Below, piece by piece: positions 1 to 8,029 of a stretch of 64,000 nt of DNA; position 1 is the stretch's first letter; each line of letters starts with the position of its first letter. The translations under genes and the position numbers were made by a program. The DNA comes from Paenibacillus odorifer (GTDB taxonomy: Bacteria > Bacillota > Bacilli > Paenibacillales > Paenibacillaceae), in the NCBI RefSeq assembly GCF_000758725.1, contig NZ_CP009428.1:1674001-1738000 (forward strand), written 5' to 3'. The notes under the pieces are model-generated. The model saw only the letters and a program-made list of their open reading frames with translations, was not told the DNA's origin and did no database searches.

Positions 1-177
1 GATGCTTATGGCGGCTACTCAAATGAACAATTCAAAGAAATCACTTGTGTCATTAACCGTCTGGAAGAAAGTAAAATAAAAGATATTATTCGTGAAATTG
101 ACCCGAATGCTTTTGTAGTAGTCTACGATGTTGCAGAAGTTAAGGGCGGCAGTTTCAAAAAGAAAAATATTCACTAA
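1..177 (+). CDS. YitT family membrane protein, C-terminal fragment
   Basis: The reading frame is open from the first base and stops at 175-177, giving the last 58 residues of a protein that begins upstream of the window. The pattern (Y-G-G-Y near the start, then C-V-I-N-R-L-E, then D-P-N-A-F-V-V-V and V-K-G-G-S-F-K near the end) fits the cytoplasmic DUF2179 domain that closes YitT/YpjC-type membrane proteins. That family has several membrane helices before this domain and its physiological role is poorly known. A terminator follows directly, so this is the last gene of its unit. Confidence 0.75.
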   Translation, partial: DAYGGYSNEQFKEITCVINRLEESKIKDIIREIDPNAFVVVYDVAEVKGGSFKKKNIH

Positions 178-188
178 TGACTATAAAT

Positions 189-232
189 CGCGTTGGAGAG
201 AAGCTAATTATGCTCTTGCCAGCGCGTTTTTT
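189..232 (+). terminator. Intrinsic terminator after the YitT-type gene
   Basis: CGCGTTGG at 189-196 pairs with CCAGCGCG at 219-226 (one G-U pair) and six T residues follow at 227-232. It lies 11 bases after the stop codon. Confidence 0.7.
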
Positions 233-344
233 GTTTTCTTTGAAGGAGAGGAAAGGCTTGGTATAGATTTAATATAATTAAAGTCGGAATACCTACTTTA
301 ACAACATGCTTATACAATAGAATTAATAAGGTTGGAGAGGGGAC

Positions 345-1433
345 ATGGATATGGATGCTGTTCATAAAGACAAGATTTTAATCAAAAATGAAAAGCTTAT
401 TAGCATGGTCATTGAACGGGCTAAGAGAGATTTTTCTGATGATATTGCAATTATAGGGCTTACAGGTTCTTTTAGTACTGGGGATTTTCATGAAAAAAGC
501 GATCTTGATCTAATCATAATTAATAACACAGAGCAAGGCTGGGGGATATCTTCGTGTTTTATTTTGGATGATATTGGATACGATCTATATTGTACGCCAT
601 GGGAAACAAGGATAGAAGATCAAGCCAATCTCGAGAGTCCAATGATTTCATGTCTGGTGGATTTACAGGTGTTATACTGTGCAAAACCCGAATATTTGGA
701 AAAGCTAAATTTATATAAACAGAGAGCACTCGATGCTCTGGCCATGCCTATAGGGAGAGAATGTATCAGTAGAGCGAAAAAGTGTATAGACATAGCAAAA
801 CAGGAATATGCGAATACATTACTTTCTGAAGATATAGGAGCAGTAAGGTATGATTCAAGCGAAGTTTTATACAATTTGTTAAATGCGCTAACTCATTTGA
901 ACAATACTTATTTCAAACGGGGAATTAAGAGATATTTGGAGGAAATAGCTACGTACCGTTATGTTCCTGATGATTTTGAAAAGACATATATGGCTGTGAT
1001 AGAGGCGAAGACTATCGATGAAATCAGAAGTGCAGTATATAAGGCACTTAAAAACATCAATGATTTATATAATAAAATGTATAAGGATTTTGTAGTGCAG
1101 CCTGTCCCAAGCTATGATAATCTTGGCGGAACTTATGAGGAATTATGGTGCAACTACCGCAATAAGATTATAGCAAGTGTAGAATCGGGTGATAGATCGT
1201 ATGCGTATCTTGCAGCAATGGGCATACAAGGTTTTCTTGATGAAATGACAGAATGGAAGGGAACTAAAAAGTTTGATATCATGCAGTATTTTGATTCTGA
1301 CCATCTTCAAGTCTTTAAAAATGAGTTTCTGAAGGTCATGGATGAATATCTGGAGGAATATAACAAGGTAGGCAGGAAAGTCGAACGATACAATACTTTC
1401 GAGCAATTATATAACCAATATATGAAGGTATAG
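345..1433 (+). CDS. Nucleotidyltransferase-fold protein
   Basis: A 362-residue soluble protein. Residues 41-55 carry the polymerase-beta-like nucleotidyltransferase signature G41-S42-x10-D53-L-D55, where the two aspartates bind the catalytic metals. Antibiotic (aminoglycoside) nucleotidyltransferases and many uncharacterised transferases share this fold. The rest is a long helical region that I do not recognise, so the acceptor substrate is unknown. The start follows GGAGAGGGG with good spacing. It is a single-gene unit with terminators on both sides. Resistance function is possible but unsupported; I only call the fold. Confidence 0.7.
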   Translation: MDMDAVHKDKILIKNEKLISMVIERAKRDFSDDIAIIGLTGSFSTGDFHEKSDLDLIIINNTEQGWGISSCFILDDIGYDLYCTPWETRIEDQANLESPMISCLVDLQVLYCAKPEYLEKLNLYKQRALDALAMPIGRECISRAKKCIDIAKQEYANTLLSEDIGAVRYDSSEVLYNLLNALTHLNNTYFKRGIKRYLEEIATYRYVPDDFEKTYMAVIEAKTIDEIRSAVYKALKNINDLYNKMYKDFVVQPVPSYDNLGGTYEELWCNYRNKIIASVESGDRSYAYLAAMGIQGFLDEMTEWKGTKKFDIMQYFDSDHLQVFKNEFLKVMDEYLEEYNKVGRKVERYNTFEQLYNQYMKV

Positions 1434-1479
1434 AAAATAGCCCACTACCAATCTTTGGATTGGAGTGAGCTATTTTTTA
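1434..1479 (+). terminator. Intrinsic terminator after the nucleotidyltransferase gene
   Basis: A long hairpin (AATAGC, CACT, CCAATC pairing with GATTGG, GTG, GCTATT) is followed by a run of six T residues, starting right after the stop codon. Confidence 0.85.
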
Positions 1480-1480
1480 T

Positions 1481-1508
1481 TTGACAAGAAAACTTGGCGT
1501 ATTATAAT
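1481..1508 (+). promoter_or_regulatory. Sigma-A promoter of the DUF6442-like/XRE pair
   Basis: TTGACA (1481-1486), a 16-bp spacer and TATAAT (1503-1508): both boxes match the vegetative consensus exactly. The start codon of the first gene lies 55 bases downstream. Confidence 0.85.
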
Positions 1509-1533
1509 AATGATGACAAGAAAACTTGTCATC
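1482..1533. promoter_or_regulatory. Duplicated operator overlapping the promoter
   Basis: The core CAAGAAAACTTG occurs twice. The first copy (about 1484-1495) follows on from and overlaps the -35 region. The second lies just after the -10 box inside a perfect inverted repeat, GATGACAAG-AAAA-CTTGTCATC (1512-1533). A repressor bound at both would block RNA polymerase; the XRE protein encoded at 1891-2100 is the obvious candidate, as autoregulation is usual for such pairs. Confidence 0.7.
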
Positions 1534-1562
1534 ATCTTTTCAATTTGAAAGGAGAAATTTTT

Positions 1563-1889
1563 ATGAAAAAGGAAGAAATATTAGAAAAAAGCAGAAATGA
1601 AAAAGGAGACGAAGGAAAAGAATTTGTATTTGCTAAAGGCAGAAAAAGCGGATTCATTGGAATGTTGATTGTATTTTGCATTCTGAGTGTCTTCAGTTTA
1701 TATAATCATAGTCAAGAAACAAATCTTGCATTAAAAGCCTTGATAGCCATGTTTTTTGGATATTTGAGCTGTGAAGGTCTTGGGATGTATTCTGTAACTA
1801 AGAAAAAGATGCATTTACTCAATTTCATTTTAGGATTAATTATAAGTGTTTCGTTTTTGTTTATTTACTTTTATGGGATGAGTGATTAG
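1563..1889 (+). CDS. Small two-helix membrane protein, DUF6442-like
   Basis: A 108-residue protein with a charged N-terminal 25 residues, then hydrophobic stretches at about 30-50, 57-75 and 85-104 that are probable membrane helices. The start at 1563 is preceded by AAAGGAGAAA; an in-frame start further upstream would begin inside the promoter and is rejected. The pairing with a short XRE regulator is typical of a family of Firmicute membrane proteins (DUF6442-like) of unknown role. The next gene starts one base after this stop, so the two are co-transcribed. Confidence 0.7.
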   Translation: MKKEEILEKSRNEKGDEGKEFVFAKGRKSGFIGMLIVFCILSVFSLYNHSQETNLALKALIAMFFGYLSCEGLGMYSVTKKKMHLLNFILGLIISVSFLFIYFYGMSD

Positions 1890-1890
1890 T

Positions 1891-2100
1891 ATGAGTGAAC
1901 CTTTGGTTTTAAAAAATAAACTGCGCGAAGCAAGAACGGAACAAAAATTATCGCAAGCACAATTGGCAGAAATGGTGGGTGTCTCAAGAAATACTATAAG
2001 CTCGATTGAAACCGGACAGTTTAACCCTACTGCAAAATTAGCTTTGATTTTATGTATTGCGTTGGATAAAAAATTCGAAGAATTATTTTATTTTGATTAA
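1891..2100 (+). CDS. XRE-family helix-turn-helix repressor
   Basis: A 69-residue protein that is almost entirely one HTH_3 domain: L-R-E-A-R-T-E-Q-K-L-S-Q-A-Q-L-A-E, recognition helix around S-R-N-T-I-S-S-I-E-T-G, and the ending K-F-E-E-L-F-Y. This is the compact one-domain type usually found beside a small membrane protein. The ATG at 1891 is preferred over a GTG at 1882 because GGGATGAG then sits at a usable distance. It probably binds the two CAAGAAAACTTG sites at 1482-1533. Confidence 0.85.
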   Translation: MSEPLVLKNKLREARTEQKLSQAQLAEMVGVSRNTISSIETGQFNPTAKLALILCIALDKKFEELFYFD

Positions 2101-2141
2101 AATCAACAGAAGCTTTTCTGGGTTTAACTCTAGATGTCAGA

Positions 2142-2184
2142 AAAACAGCGATACTCCATCATTGGAGATCGCTGTTTTTTTTTT
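2142..2184. terminator. Bidirectional terminator between convergent genes
   Basis: ACAGCGAT/CTCC pairs with GGAG/ATCGCTGT. Ten T residues follow on the plus strand and five on the minus strand. It serves the XRE unit and the convergent P-type ATPase gene. Confidence 0.85.
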
Positions 2185-2201
2185 AGTCAATTATAGCTTA
2201 C

Positions 2202-4874
2202 TCAGGAATTTACAGGGTTCTGTTCAACAGATTTGGGTGTAAAAGCTCTTCGAACAACCTTCGTTAATTCCATTAGGATGAGGGAGCCGAGGGCTAAGCC
2301 TGCTGCAATCAGCCACTCTGACATTCCAAATGAAGCCGGAATCGAGAAGATTTCTCTAACTCCTGGCAGAACCGCAATGCCGTAAAAGGCAAAGCAGACC
2401 AGAACGGCTCCGATGACGTATTTGTTGCTGAAAAGGCCAGCTTCAATAGCAGTTTGACTGTTCGAACGGGCGGCAAAGGTCTGCAATGTACGAGACAAGA
2501 TCAGGGTTGTGAATGCCATAGCTACGCCCATATCAGGTGAATCCTGAAGTCCGATATACAGGGATATGATAACAGCTATACCTATGAGTAGACCACGAGT
2601 GACAATGGCCTGCATCATTCCTCCTGCGAATATTCCTTCCTTGAGCTCTCTTGGTTTTCTATTCATCACATTAGGTTCAGGTTTTTCCATCCCGAGAGCA
2701 ATGGCGGGCAGAGAATCATTCGCCAGATTGATGAATAGAAGCTGAATCGCTGTGAAAGGATTAATCCAGTTGAAAATAAGGGCAAATAGGATGGCGATAA
2801 TTGCACCCAGGTTACCTGAGAACAAATAGGCGATCGCTTTTTTAATATTGTCAAATACCGTTCTGCCCACAGATACAGCATTGACAATGGATACAAAATT
2901 ATCATCGGTCAAAATCATGGCAGCCGCATCTTTGGCAACATCGGTTCCACTGCCCATGGCAACTCCGATATCTGCTTGTTTCAAAGCAGGCGCGTCATTT
3001 ACACCATCACCGGTCATGGCTGTTATTTTGCCTTTCCGCTGCCACGCGCGGACAATTCTGATCTTGTTCTCCGGAGAGACACGGGCGTAGACACCGATCT
3101 GTTCAAGTTTTTGATCAAGTTCCTCGTCAGACATGGCATCGAGTTCTTGGCCGGTTACGGCAATTTCATTCTCAGTCATCAGACCGATATCGCGGCCGAT
3201 CGCTTGTGCGGTTGTCTTATGATCACCGGTAATCATGATGGTTCGGATTCCAGCCTTCTGAGACTCTGCGATCGCGCCGTAGACAGCTTCCCGAGGTGGA
3301 TCAATCATAGCTGTCAAACCTACGAGCACTAGATTTTGTTCATCCTCCAATCCGACTTCAGTAACTGTATTTGGTACGGTTTTGTAGGCATAGGCAAGTA
3401 CACGGAGTGCTCTGCTGGAGAACTCCTCATTGGCTTCGAAGAAGCGTTCAAGAACTTCTGGTGTCATCGGCACTTCTTTTCCACTTAACAGTACATGCGA
3501 GCATAGACCAAAGAGCACATCGGGTCCACCTTTAGTAATCATTGCTTTTTGTCCGTTAAAAGTATGCAAGGTCGTCATCAGCTTGCGATCCGAGTCAAAA
3601 GGTAGTTCGGCTTCGCGAGGGAAATTATCGCGTATTTCCTTATAATCTTTATTCTTGCTGTTGCTGAAGGCAATAAGTGCTACCTCTGTAGGATCACCCA
3701 GCTCTTTACCATCCTCATTAATGTTAGAGTCGTTGCAGAGCACGGCAATATGCAGGAGCCGCCGGGCTTCTTCAGACCATTCTTCAGGCGCTTGATTGAA
3801 TTGATCACGGTCACCTTCTGGTAGAAAGTAATCTACAACAGTCATTTTATTCTGGGTGAGGGTACCGGTTTTATCTGTACAGATGACACTGGTTGACCCA
3901 AGGGCTTCGACAGCGGGTAGCTTACGAATAATCGCATGTTGCTTAGCCATCTTATTAGTACCTACGGATAGGACAATAGTTACTATTGAGGAAAGAGCTT
4001 CGGGAATCGCAGCAACCGCCACAGCGACTGCAAACATTAACGCATTCAGGATAGCTTCTGTTGTATCCACAGTCTCATTCGATAACCAAACACGTCCGGC
4101 CTGGATGGCAAAGATTACAATGGACAGGAGTATAATTGCTACCCCCAGCTGCTTGCTGAATGTTTCGAGCTTGCGCTGCAGCGGCGTTTGCTTGGCTTCG
4201 GCGCTTTCAATGAGTTCAGCAATTTTTCCGATTTCGGTAGTGAGTGCAGTTCCCGTTACTACTAGCGTTCCGCGGCCATATACAACTAGTGAACCGCTGA
4301 ACGCCATATTACGCCGGTCTCCAAGCGGAGATTCTTTCGCGATGATATTTGTATGCTTTTCCACAGCTTCGGATTCTCCGGTTAGCATACCCTCATTTAT
4401 TTTTAAGCTTTCCGATTCTATAATCCGGCCATCGGCGGGTACAAAATCGCCGGCTTCCAGCCAGACGATATCACCGCGTACAAGTTCCCTTGCCGGGACG
4501 GTTTTTAATTCTCCATCACGCAGCACTTTGGCCTCGGGGGCTGACATCTGCTGCAAGGCATCCAGTGAACTCTCCGCTTTACGGGTCTGGATGACACTTA
4601 TAACTGCATTGAGAATCAACACGAGGAAAATAATAAGCGACTCCATAACTTGTCCCATAACAATCTGGACAATGGCGGCTATAAGCAGTACGACTACCAT
4701 AGGGTCTTTGAAGTTTTCAAGAAAAAGCTTCCAAACAGGATCTTTTTTCTTTCCTTTTAATTCGTTAAAACCATAATCTTTTAGACGATTGTCGACTTCT
4801 GCCGAAGTAAGCCCGTTAGCTGAACTCTGAACATCCTGTAAACTGTCGGCTACATTGTTGCGGTAATATTCCAC
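2202..4874 (-). CDS. Calcium-type P-type cation-transporting ATPase
   Basis: An 890-residue P-type ATPase of the SERCA/PMCA-like bacterial group (compare Bacillus YloB and Listeria LMCA1). In order: N-terminal cation-ATPase domain, actuator loop with TGES, membrane helix 4 with the ion-site motif PEALSS, the phosphorylation loop DKTGTLT with the phosphorylated aspartate at D334, the hinge GDGVNDAP, and membrane helix 6 with N-D-S-L-P-A. These features favour ATP-driven Ca2+ export across the cell membrane, although Mn2+ cannot be excluded. The start is GTG, with AGAGGAG nine bases upstream. It is a single-gene unit. Confidence 0.85.
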   Translation of the reverse strand: MEYYRNNVADSLQDVQSSANGLTSAEVDNRLKDYGFNELKGKKKDPVWKLFLENFKDPMVVVLLIAAIVQIVMGQVMESLIIFLVLILNAVISVIQTRKAESSLDALQQMSAPEAKVLRDGELKTVPARELVRGDIVWLEAGDFVPADGRIIESESLKINEGMLTGESEAVEKHTNIIAKESPLGDRRNMAFSGSLVVYGRGTLVVTGTALTTEIGKIAELIESAEAKQTPLQRKLETFSKQLGVAIILLSIVIFAIQAGRVWLSNETVDTTEAILNALMFAVAVAVAAIPEALSSIVTIVLSVGTNKMAKQHAIIRKLPAVEALGSTSVICTDKTGTLTQNKMTVVDYFLPEGDRDQFNQAPEEWSEEARRLLHIAVLCNDSNINEDGKELGDPTEVALIAFSNSKNKDYKEIRDNFPREAELPFDSDRKLMTTLHTFNGQKAMITKGGPDVLFGLCSHVLLSGKEVPMTPEVLERFFEANEEFSSRALRVLAYAYKTVPNTVTEVGLEDEQNLVLVGLTAMIDPPREAVYGAIAESQKAGIRTIMITGDHKTTAQAIGRDIGLMTENEIAVTGQELDAMSDEELDQKLEQIGVYARVSPENKIRIVRAWQRKGKITAMTGDGVNDAPALKQADIGVAMGSGTDVAKDAAAMILTDDNFVSIVNAVSVGRTVFDNIKKAIAYLFSGNLGAIIAILFALIFNWINPFTAIQLLFINLANDSLPAIALGMEKPEPNVMNRKPRELKEGIFAGGMMQAIVTRGLLIGIAVIISLYIGLQDSPDMGVAMAFTTLILSRTLQTFAARSNSQTAIEAGLFSNKYVIGAVLVCFAFYGIAVLPGVREIFSIPASFGMSEWLIAAGLALGSLILMELTKVVRRAFTPKSVEQNPVNS

Positions 4875-5174
4875 TAATGATAGCTCCTCTCTGCTGTGCT
4901 GTGTCTTTGTTCTTAAAAATTACGGTTCAAGCCGGGACAAGTTTCAAAATATCGAGCTGCATAAACTGTTTTTACATTATAAATGTGTCTTTTGAGCTTG
5001 AAATTGGACGGAAAAATATATGTAAATCTGGTTTCTTCATTATGTTTTTGGCTCACCGAGCACAAGTTTACTATGGGCGCTTTATTTATTATCCTATTTA
5101 TGAATCGAGTTTATCCCCACCTTGAAGAGTTAAATAAAACTCATAAAGGGTTGAGGCTACGCATTAAAAGAACA
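4875..5174. other. Gene-free region upstream of the P-type ATPase gene
   Basis: About 300 bases with no supportable gene. Short open frames on the plus strand lack ribosome binding sites. The only signal seen is a possible minus-strand promoter at 4976-5003. Confidence 0.5.
4976..5003 (-). promoter_or_regulatory. Possible promoter of the P-type ATPase gene
   Basis: On the minus strand, TTTCAA (5003-4998), a 16-bp spacer and a perfect TATAAT (4981-4976), about 100 bases before the GTG start. The -35 box is weak. Confidence 0.35.
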
Positions 5175-5206
5175 AAACAAGACCTGTCTGATGACAGGTC
5201 TTGTTT
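5175..5206 (-). terminator. Terminator of the MFS exporter gene
   Basis: A perfect 14-bp inverted repeat (5175-5188 and 5193-5206) with a four-base loop, 12 bases past the stop of the minus-strand exporter gene, followed in that direction by a T-rich tract. Confidence 0.85.
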
Positions 5207-5218
5207 GTCTGCCCTTTC

Positions 5219-6625
5219 CTATTTGCTAGCGCCCGAATTAGCCGACTCCTGCAATTGCCCTGATTCACGGTGCTTCCGACTCATGAATACCAAAGACAAT
5301 GCAATTATCGTGAGGATAACCCCAAGGACTTGAAATCCCGCGAAGCTAAACTTACCTCCCATTATGATACCTATTAACAATGAAGAGAGAATGGTTCCCA
5401 GGTATCTCGATGTATTAAATAATCCGGAGGCTACACCGATGATTTCTTTTGGAGAACTTTGGAACAAGGCTGCTTGCAGGCCGACATTGTTCAATCCGTT
5501 GCTAATACCAAATGCAGCTAAAGCCACACATACACTGATCACCGGTGAAGTCTGATTTAAGGTCACAAGCCACACTGATCCCAATGTCATCAGGACCCCG
5601 GACACCAGCAATGCTGGCCGGGGTCCTGATCTATCGATCCAGCGTCCTGCTATTGGAGCAGTAACCAGCGAGCATAATCCCAGCGTTAGCATGAGAATCC
5701 CAGTTTGGAATTCACTGACATGACGTACCATTTGCAAGTAGGATGGAATCCCGAAAAAGAGTGAGTAAAAAAGTACATTAACGAGCATGAATTCAACATT
5801 AACCCAAGTCATTGCCGGATATTTGGCAAATGTACGTAAAGGAATAAAGGGTGACGCCGCTTTTAGCTCATGCCGGACGAATGCCCCCAGCAGAATGAGT
5901 CCTGATAGCAAGGTAATGACATGTATTAATGAGATATGTCCGGATGATTTTGCTGAAAGCAATCCAAGGAGCACGCCAACCAGCCCCACAGTGAAGAGCA
6001 GGATTCCTGACGCGTCAATCAAATCAAACCATTTGCGCAGGGACATTCCCCGGGTAATGGTTGTTGACGGTTCGTGCTTGGGGATATGCCTCCAAGATAA
6101 TAGAAAGCTCGCCACCACGAATGGAATATTGACGAAAAAGATAGCTGGCCAGTCCCACCAGTGAATAATAACCCCGCCAATAAAGGGTCCAATTGCTGCC
6201 GCGCCGGATAGGAAGATGGATAAAACAGACAGTGCGGTCGCTTGTTTCTCCGTAATATGAATCCGCACAATGGCCATTCCAACGGCAACCATCATGCTAG
6301 TTCCAATGGCTTGCACAATACGGAACACGATGAGACAGCCAAAGTTTGGGGAGAGAGGAGCTAATAAACCTGCAATGAAGGATACGACAAGCCCGGTAAG
6401 AAATATTTTCCTCCGGCCGAATAAATCGCTGGCCTTTCCCATGACAGGTTGAGCGATGCTGCTTGCAATGTAAAAAGAAAAAATAATCCAGGAAACACCT
6501 GTATAGTCAAGCTGGAATACATTTTGCAGCCTTGGAATAGCCACAGACACCATCGAAGAATTTAAAGGGTTCAATAAAATCCCCAGACCTACTGAAATCA
6601 TTAACCACCTGTTGCGAACACTCAT
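5219..6625 (-). CDS. MFS drug:H+ antiporter, DHA2 (EmrB/QacA) family
   Basis: A 468-residue membrane protein with about 14 hydrophobic helices, the size and layout of 14-helix DHA2 exporters. The loop after helix 2 carries motif A (G-K-A-S-D-L-F-G-R-R-K). Motif C, typical of antiporters, is visible as G-A-A-A-I-G-P-F-I-G-G in helix 5. It presumably expels a toxic compound using the proton gradient; the substrate cannot be read from sequence. The ATG follows AGGGGGAT. It is transcribed divergently from a LysR regulator 111 bases away, which is the likely local controller. Confidence 0.85.
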   Translation of the reverse strand: MSVRNRWLMISVGLGILLNPLNSSMVSVAIPRLQNVFQLDYTGVSWIIFSFYIASSIAQPVMGKASDLFGRRKIFLTGLVVSFIAGLLAPLSPNFGCLIVFRIVQAIGTSMMVAVGMAIVRIHITEKQATALSVLSIFLSGAAAIGPFIGGVIIHWWDWPAIFFVNIPFVVASFLLSWRHIPKHEPSTTITRGMSLRKWFDLIDASGILLFTVGLVGVLLGLLSAKSSGHISLIHVITLLSGLILLGAFVRHELKAASPFIPLRTFAKYPAMTWVNVEFMLVNVLFYSLFFGIPSYLQMVRHVSEFQTGILMLTLGLCSLVTAPIAGRWIDRSGPRPALLVSGVLMTLGSVWLVTLNQTSPVISVCVALAAFGISNGLNNVGLQAALFQSSPKEIIGVASGLFNTSRYLGTILSSLLIGIIMGGKFSFAGFQVLGVILTIIALSLVFMSRKHRESGQLQESANSGASK

Positions 6626-6673
6626 TTTAAATCCCCCTAAAGCTTATTAATGTCATCGTACTTGAAATCGATT

Positions 6674-6725
6674 ATTCATTCCAACGCATTTTATGTTATG
6701 ATCTCATTGACTTGAGGGAATGAAT
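6674..6725. promoter_or_regulatory. Inverted repeat in the LysR/MFS divergent promoter region
   Basis: ATTCATTCC (6674-6682) and GGAATGAAT (6717-6725) form perfect 9-bp arms 34 bp apart, bracketing a TATGAT-like -10 box (6697-6702). This spacing suits a LysR-type tetramer that bends DNA over a divergent promoter, but the assignment is inferred. Confidence 0.45.
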
Positions 6726-6736
6726 GGAGGTGCGAA

Positions 6737-7624
6737 ATGGAACTTCTGCAACTGCAATATTTTCTCGCGGTAGCTCGGTTGGAACATATGACTGAAGCTG
6801 CACGAAATCTACACGTTACTCAATCTTCACTAAGCAAAACGATTCAGCGTTTGGAGGAGGATCTGGGGGTACCTTTATTCGATCGGGTAGGAAGAAAGCT
6901 GCGACTGAATGAGTCCGGAAGCCGGTTCCTTCGCCGAGCTGAAAGGGCATTATTTGAATTGGAGCAGGGAAAACAGGAGCTTAGCGATTTATCCAGTCCT
7001 GAACATGGCACACTCGAATTAGCGGTGACGACCGCAAGCACATTACCCAATATCCTGCGAGAGTTTCGGAAAAAGCGGCCTGATATTCAATACCATGTGC
7101 AAATGTTGACCACGCAGGAAATGGTTACACTTCTTAATAGAGGAGAGGTTGATTATTGCTTATCCTCACCTCCAATAAAAGGGGATGACATCGAATGTCA
7201 AATCGTCTTTATCGATCCGATTCTTGTGGCTGTTCCAAAGGGGCATCGGCTGGCTAATCGAAGCAGCGTATCTTTGACAGAGCTAAGGGATGAATGGTTT
7301 GTTGGTGTAAAGAGTGGCTATGGTACTCGCGATTTAATAGACTCTGTATGCAAATCGGTTGGATTTGTGCCTAAATATGTGTATGAGGGGGATGAACCTG
7401 CAAGGCTTAGCACTCTTGTGGAAGCTGAAATTGGCTTAGCTTTCATACCAAGCACGGCACGGAATTCACGGGAAGATATCCAATACCTCCAAGTAGAGAA
7501 TCACGAATTGGAAAGGGAGATAGCTCTATTGTGGCACAGGAGCCGGTACATTTCTCAGGCTGCTTTGGAATTTCGGGAGGTAGTTGTAGAATATTTTGGA
7601 GCGTTATCCAAACAGACAATTTAA
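6737..7624 (+). CDS. LysR-family transcriptional regulator
   Basis: A 295-residue LysR-type regulator. The N-terminal winged HTH (residues 1-60) shows the classic pattern L-Q-Y-F-L-A-V-A, M-T-E-A-A-R-N-L-H-V-T-Q-S-S-L-S, and L-E-E-D-L-G-V-P-L-F-D-R. The rest is the periplasmic-binding-protein-like effector domain (about 90-290). GGAGGTG precedes the ATG. It lies divergent to the MFS exporter gene and probably controls it in response to an exported compound. The effector is unknown. Confidence 0.9.
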   Translation: MELLQLQYFLAVARLEHMTEAARNLHVTQSSLSKTIQRLEEDLGVPLFDRVGRKLRLNESGSRFLRRAERALFELEQGKQELSDLSSPEHGTLELAVTTASTLPNILREFRKKRPDIQYHVQMLTTQEMVTLLNRGEVDYCLSSPPIKGDDIECQIVFIDPILVAVPKGHRLANRSSVSLTELRDEWFVGVKSGYGTRDLIDSVCKSVGFVPKYVYEGDEPARLSTLVEAEIGLAFIPSTARNSREDIQYLQVENHELEREIALLWHRSRYISQAALEFREVVVEYFGALSKQTI

Positions 7625-7653
7625 TTACGCCGCAGAACAAATAACAAACCAAG

Positions 7654-7704
7654 TCCCCGTTACCTTCCGTTACGTTCAACGGTCCGTAAGTGGGGTTTTC
7701 TTTT
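7654..7704 (+). terminator. Probable terminator after the LysR gene
   Basis: CCCC plus TTAC (7654-7663) pairs with GTAA plus GTGGGG (7686-7695) across a large loop, then TTTTCTTTT. The stem is imperfect, so confidence is moderate. Confidence 0.5.
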
Positions 7705-8029
7705 GGGTTAAATACGTAGAATCTTTAATCATACATACGTTTTCCTATAATTATGGGGGGTAACACCTTTAATATTAGCGTAGTAGTGCGTAGCAGCGAG
7801 GCTGTAAAATAGTGTGAGTACACATGAAAGCGTTTACATAAAAGGAGGGGGTCTGTAAGTAAAAAGATTCATTTGTGATGATGTTCTACTGCTCTTCGGA
7901 ATGATTGTGCCACTGTTGAAATTGAGGATTTAGCAGGTAAAGAAATTAGCGTGGGAATATAGGGCTGGTGCTAATAAGGTAGGTCATTAACTGATTTGTA
8001 TGAAAATCACTAGAGGAGGAATGCATTAA
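7705..8029 (+). promoter_or_regulatory. Promoter and long leader of the xylanase gene
   Basis: A gene-free stretch of 325 bases. It contains a perfect TATAAT at 7746-7751 with only a weak -35 box, giving a 5' leader of about 270 bases, and a cre site at 7825-7838. A purine-rich AAAGGAGGGGG at about 7841-7851 looks like a ribosome binding site but no start codon follows at a usable distance. No riboswitch was recognised. Confidence 0.5.
7825..7838 (+). promoter_or_regulatory. cre site (CcpA operator) before the xylanase gene
   Basis: TGAAAGCGTTTACA matches the Bacillus cre consensus TGWAANCGNTNWCA at every position. It lies about 75 bases after the TATAAT box and 190 bases before the start codon, a position suited to CcpA roadblock repression when a preferred sugar is present. 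Confidence 0.8.

Noticed and set aside
345..1433. Firm call as an aminoglycoside resistance enzyme
   Set aside because: Only the nucleotidyltransferase fold signature is visible; nothing identifies the acceptor.
4000..4776. 306-codon plus-strand frame inside the P-type ATPase gene
   Set aside because: It is antisense to a well-conserved ATPase and its translation has no recognisable domain.
4877..5333. Plus-strand frames upstream of the P-type ATPase
   Set aside because: No ribosome binding sites, odd composition, and overlap with a terminator and the MFS gene end.
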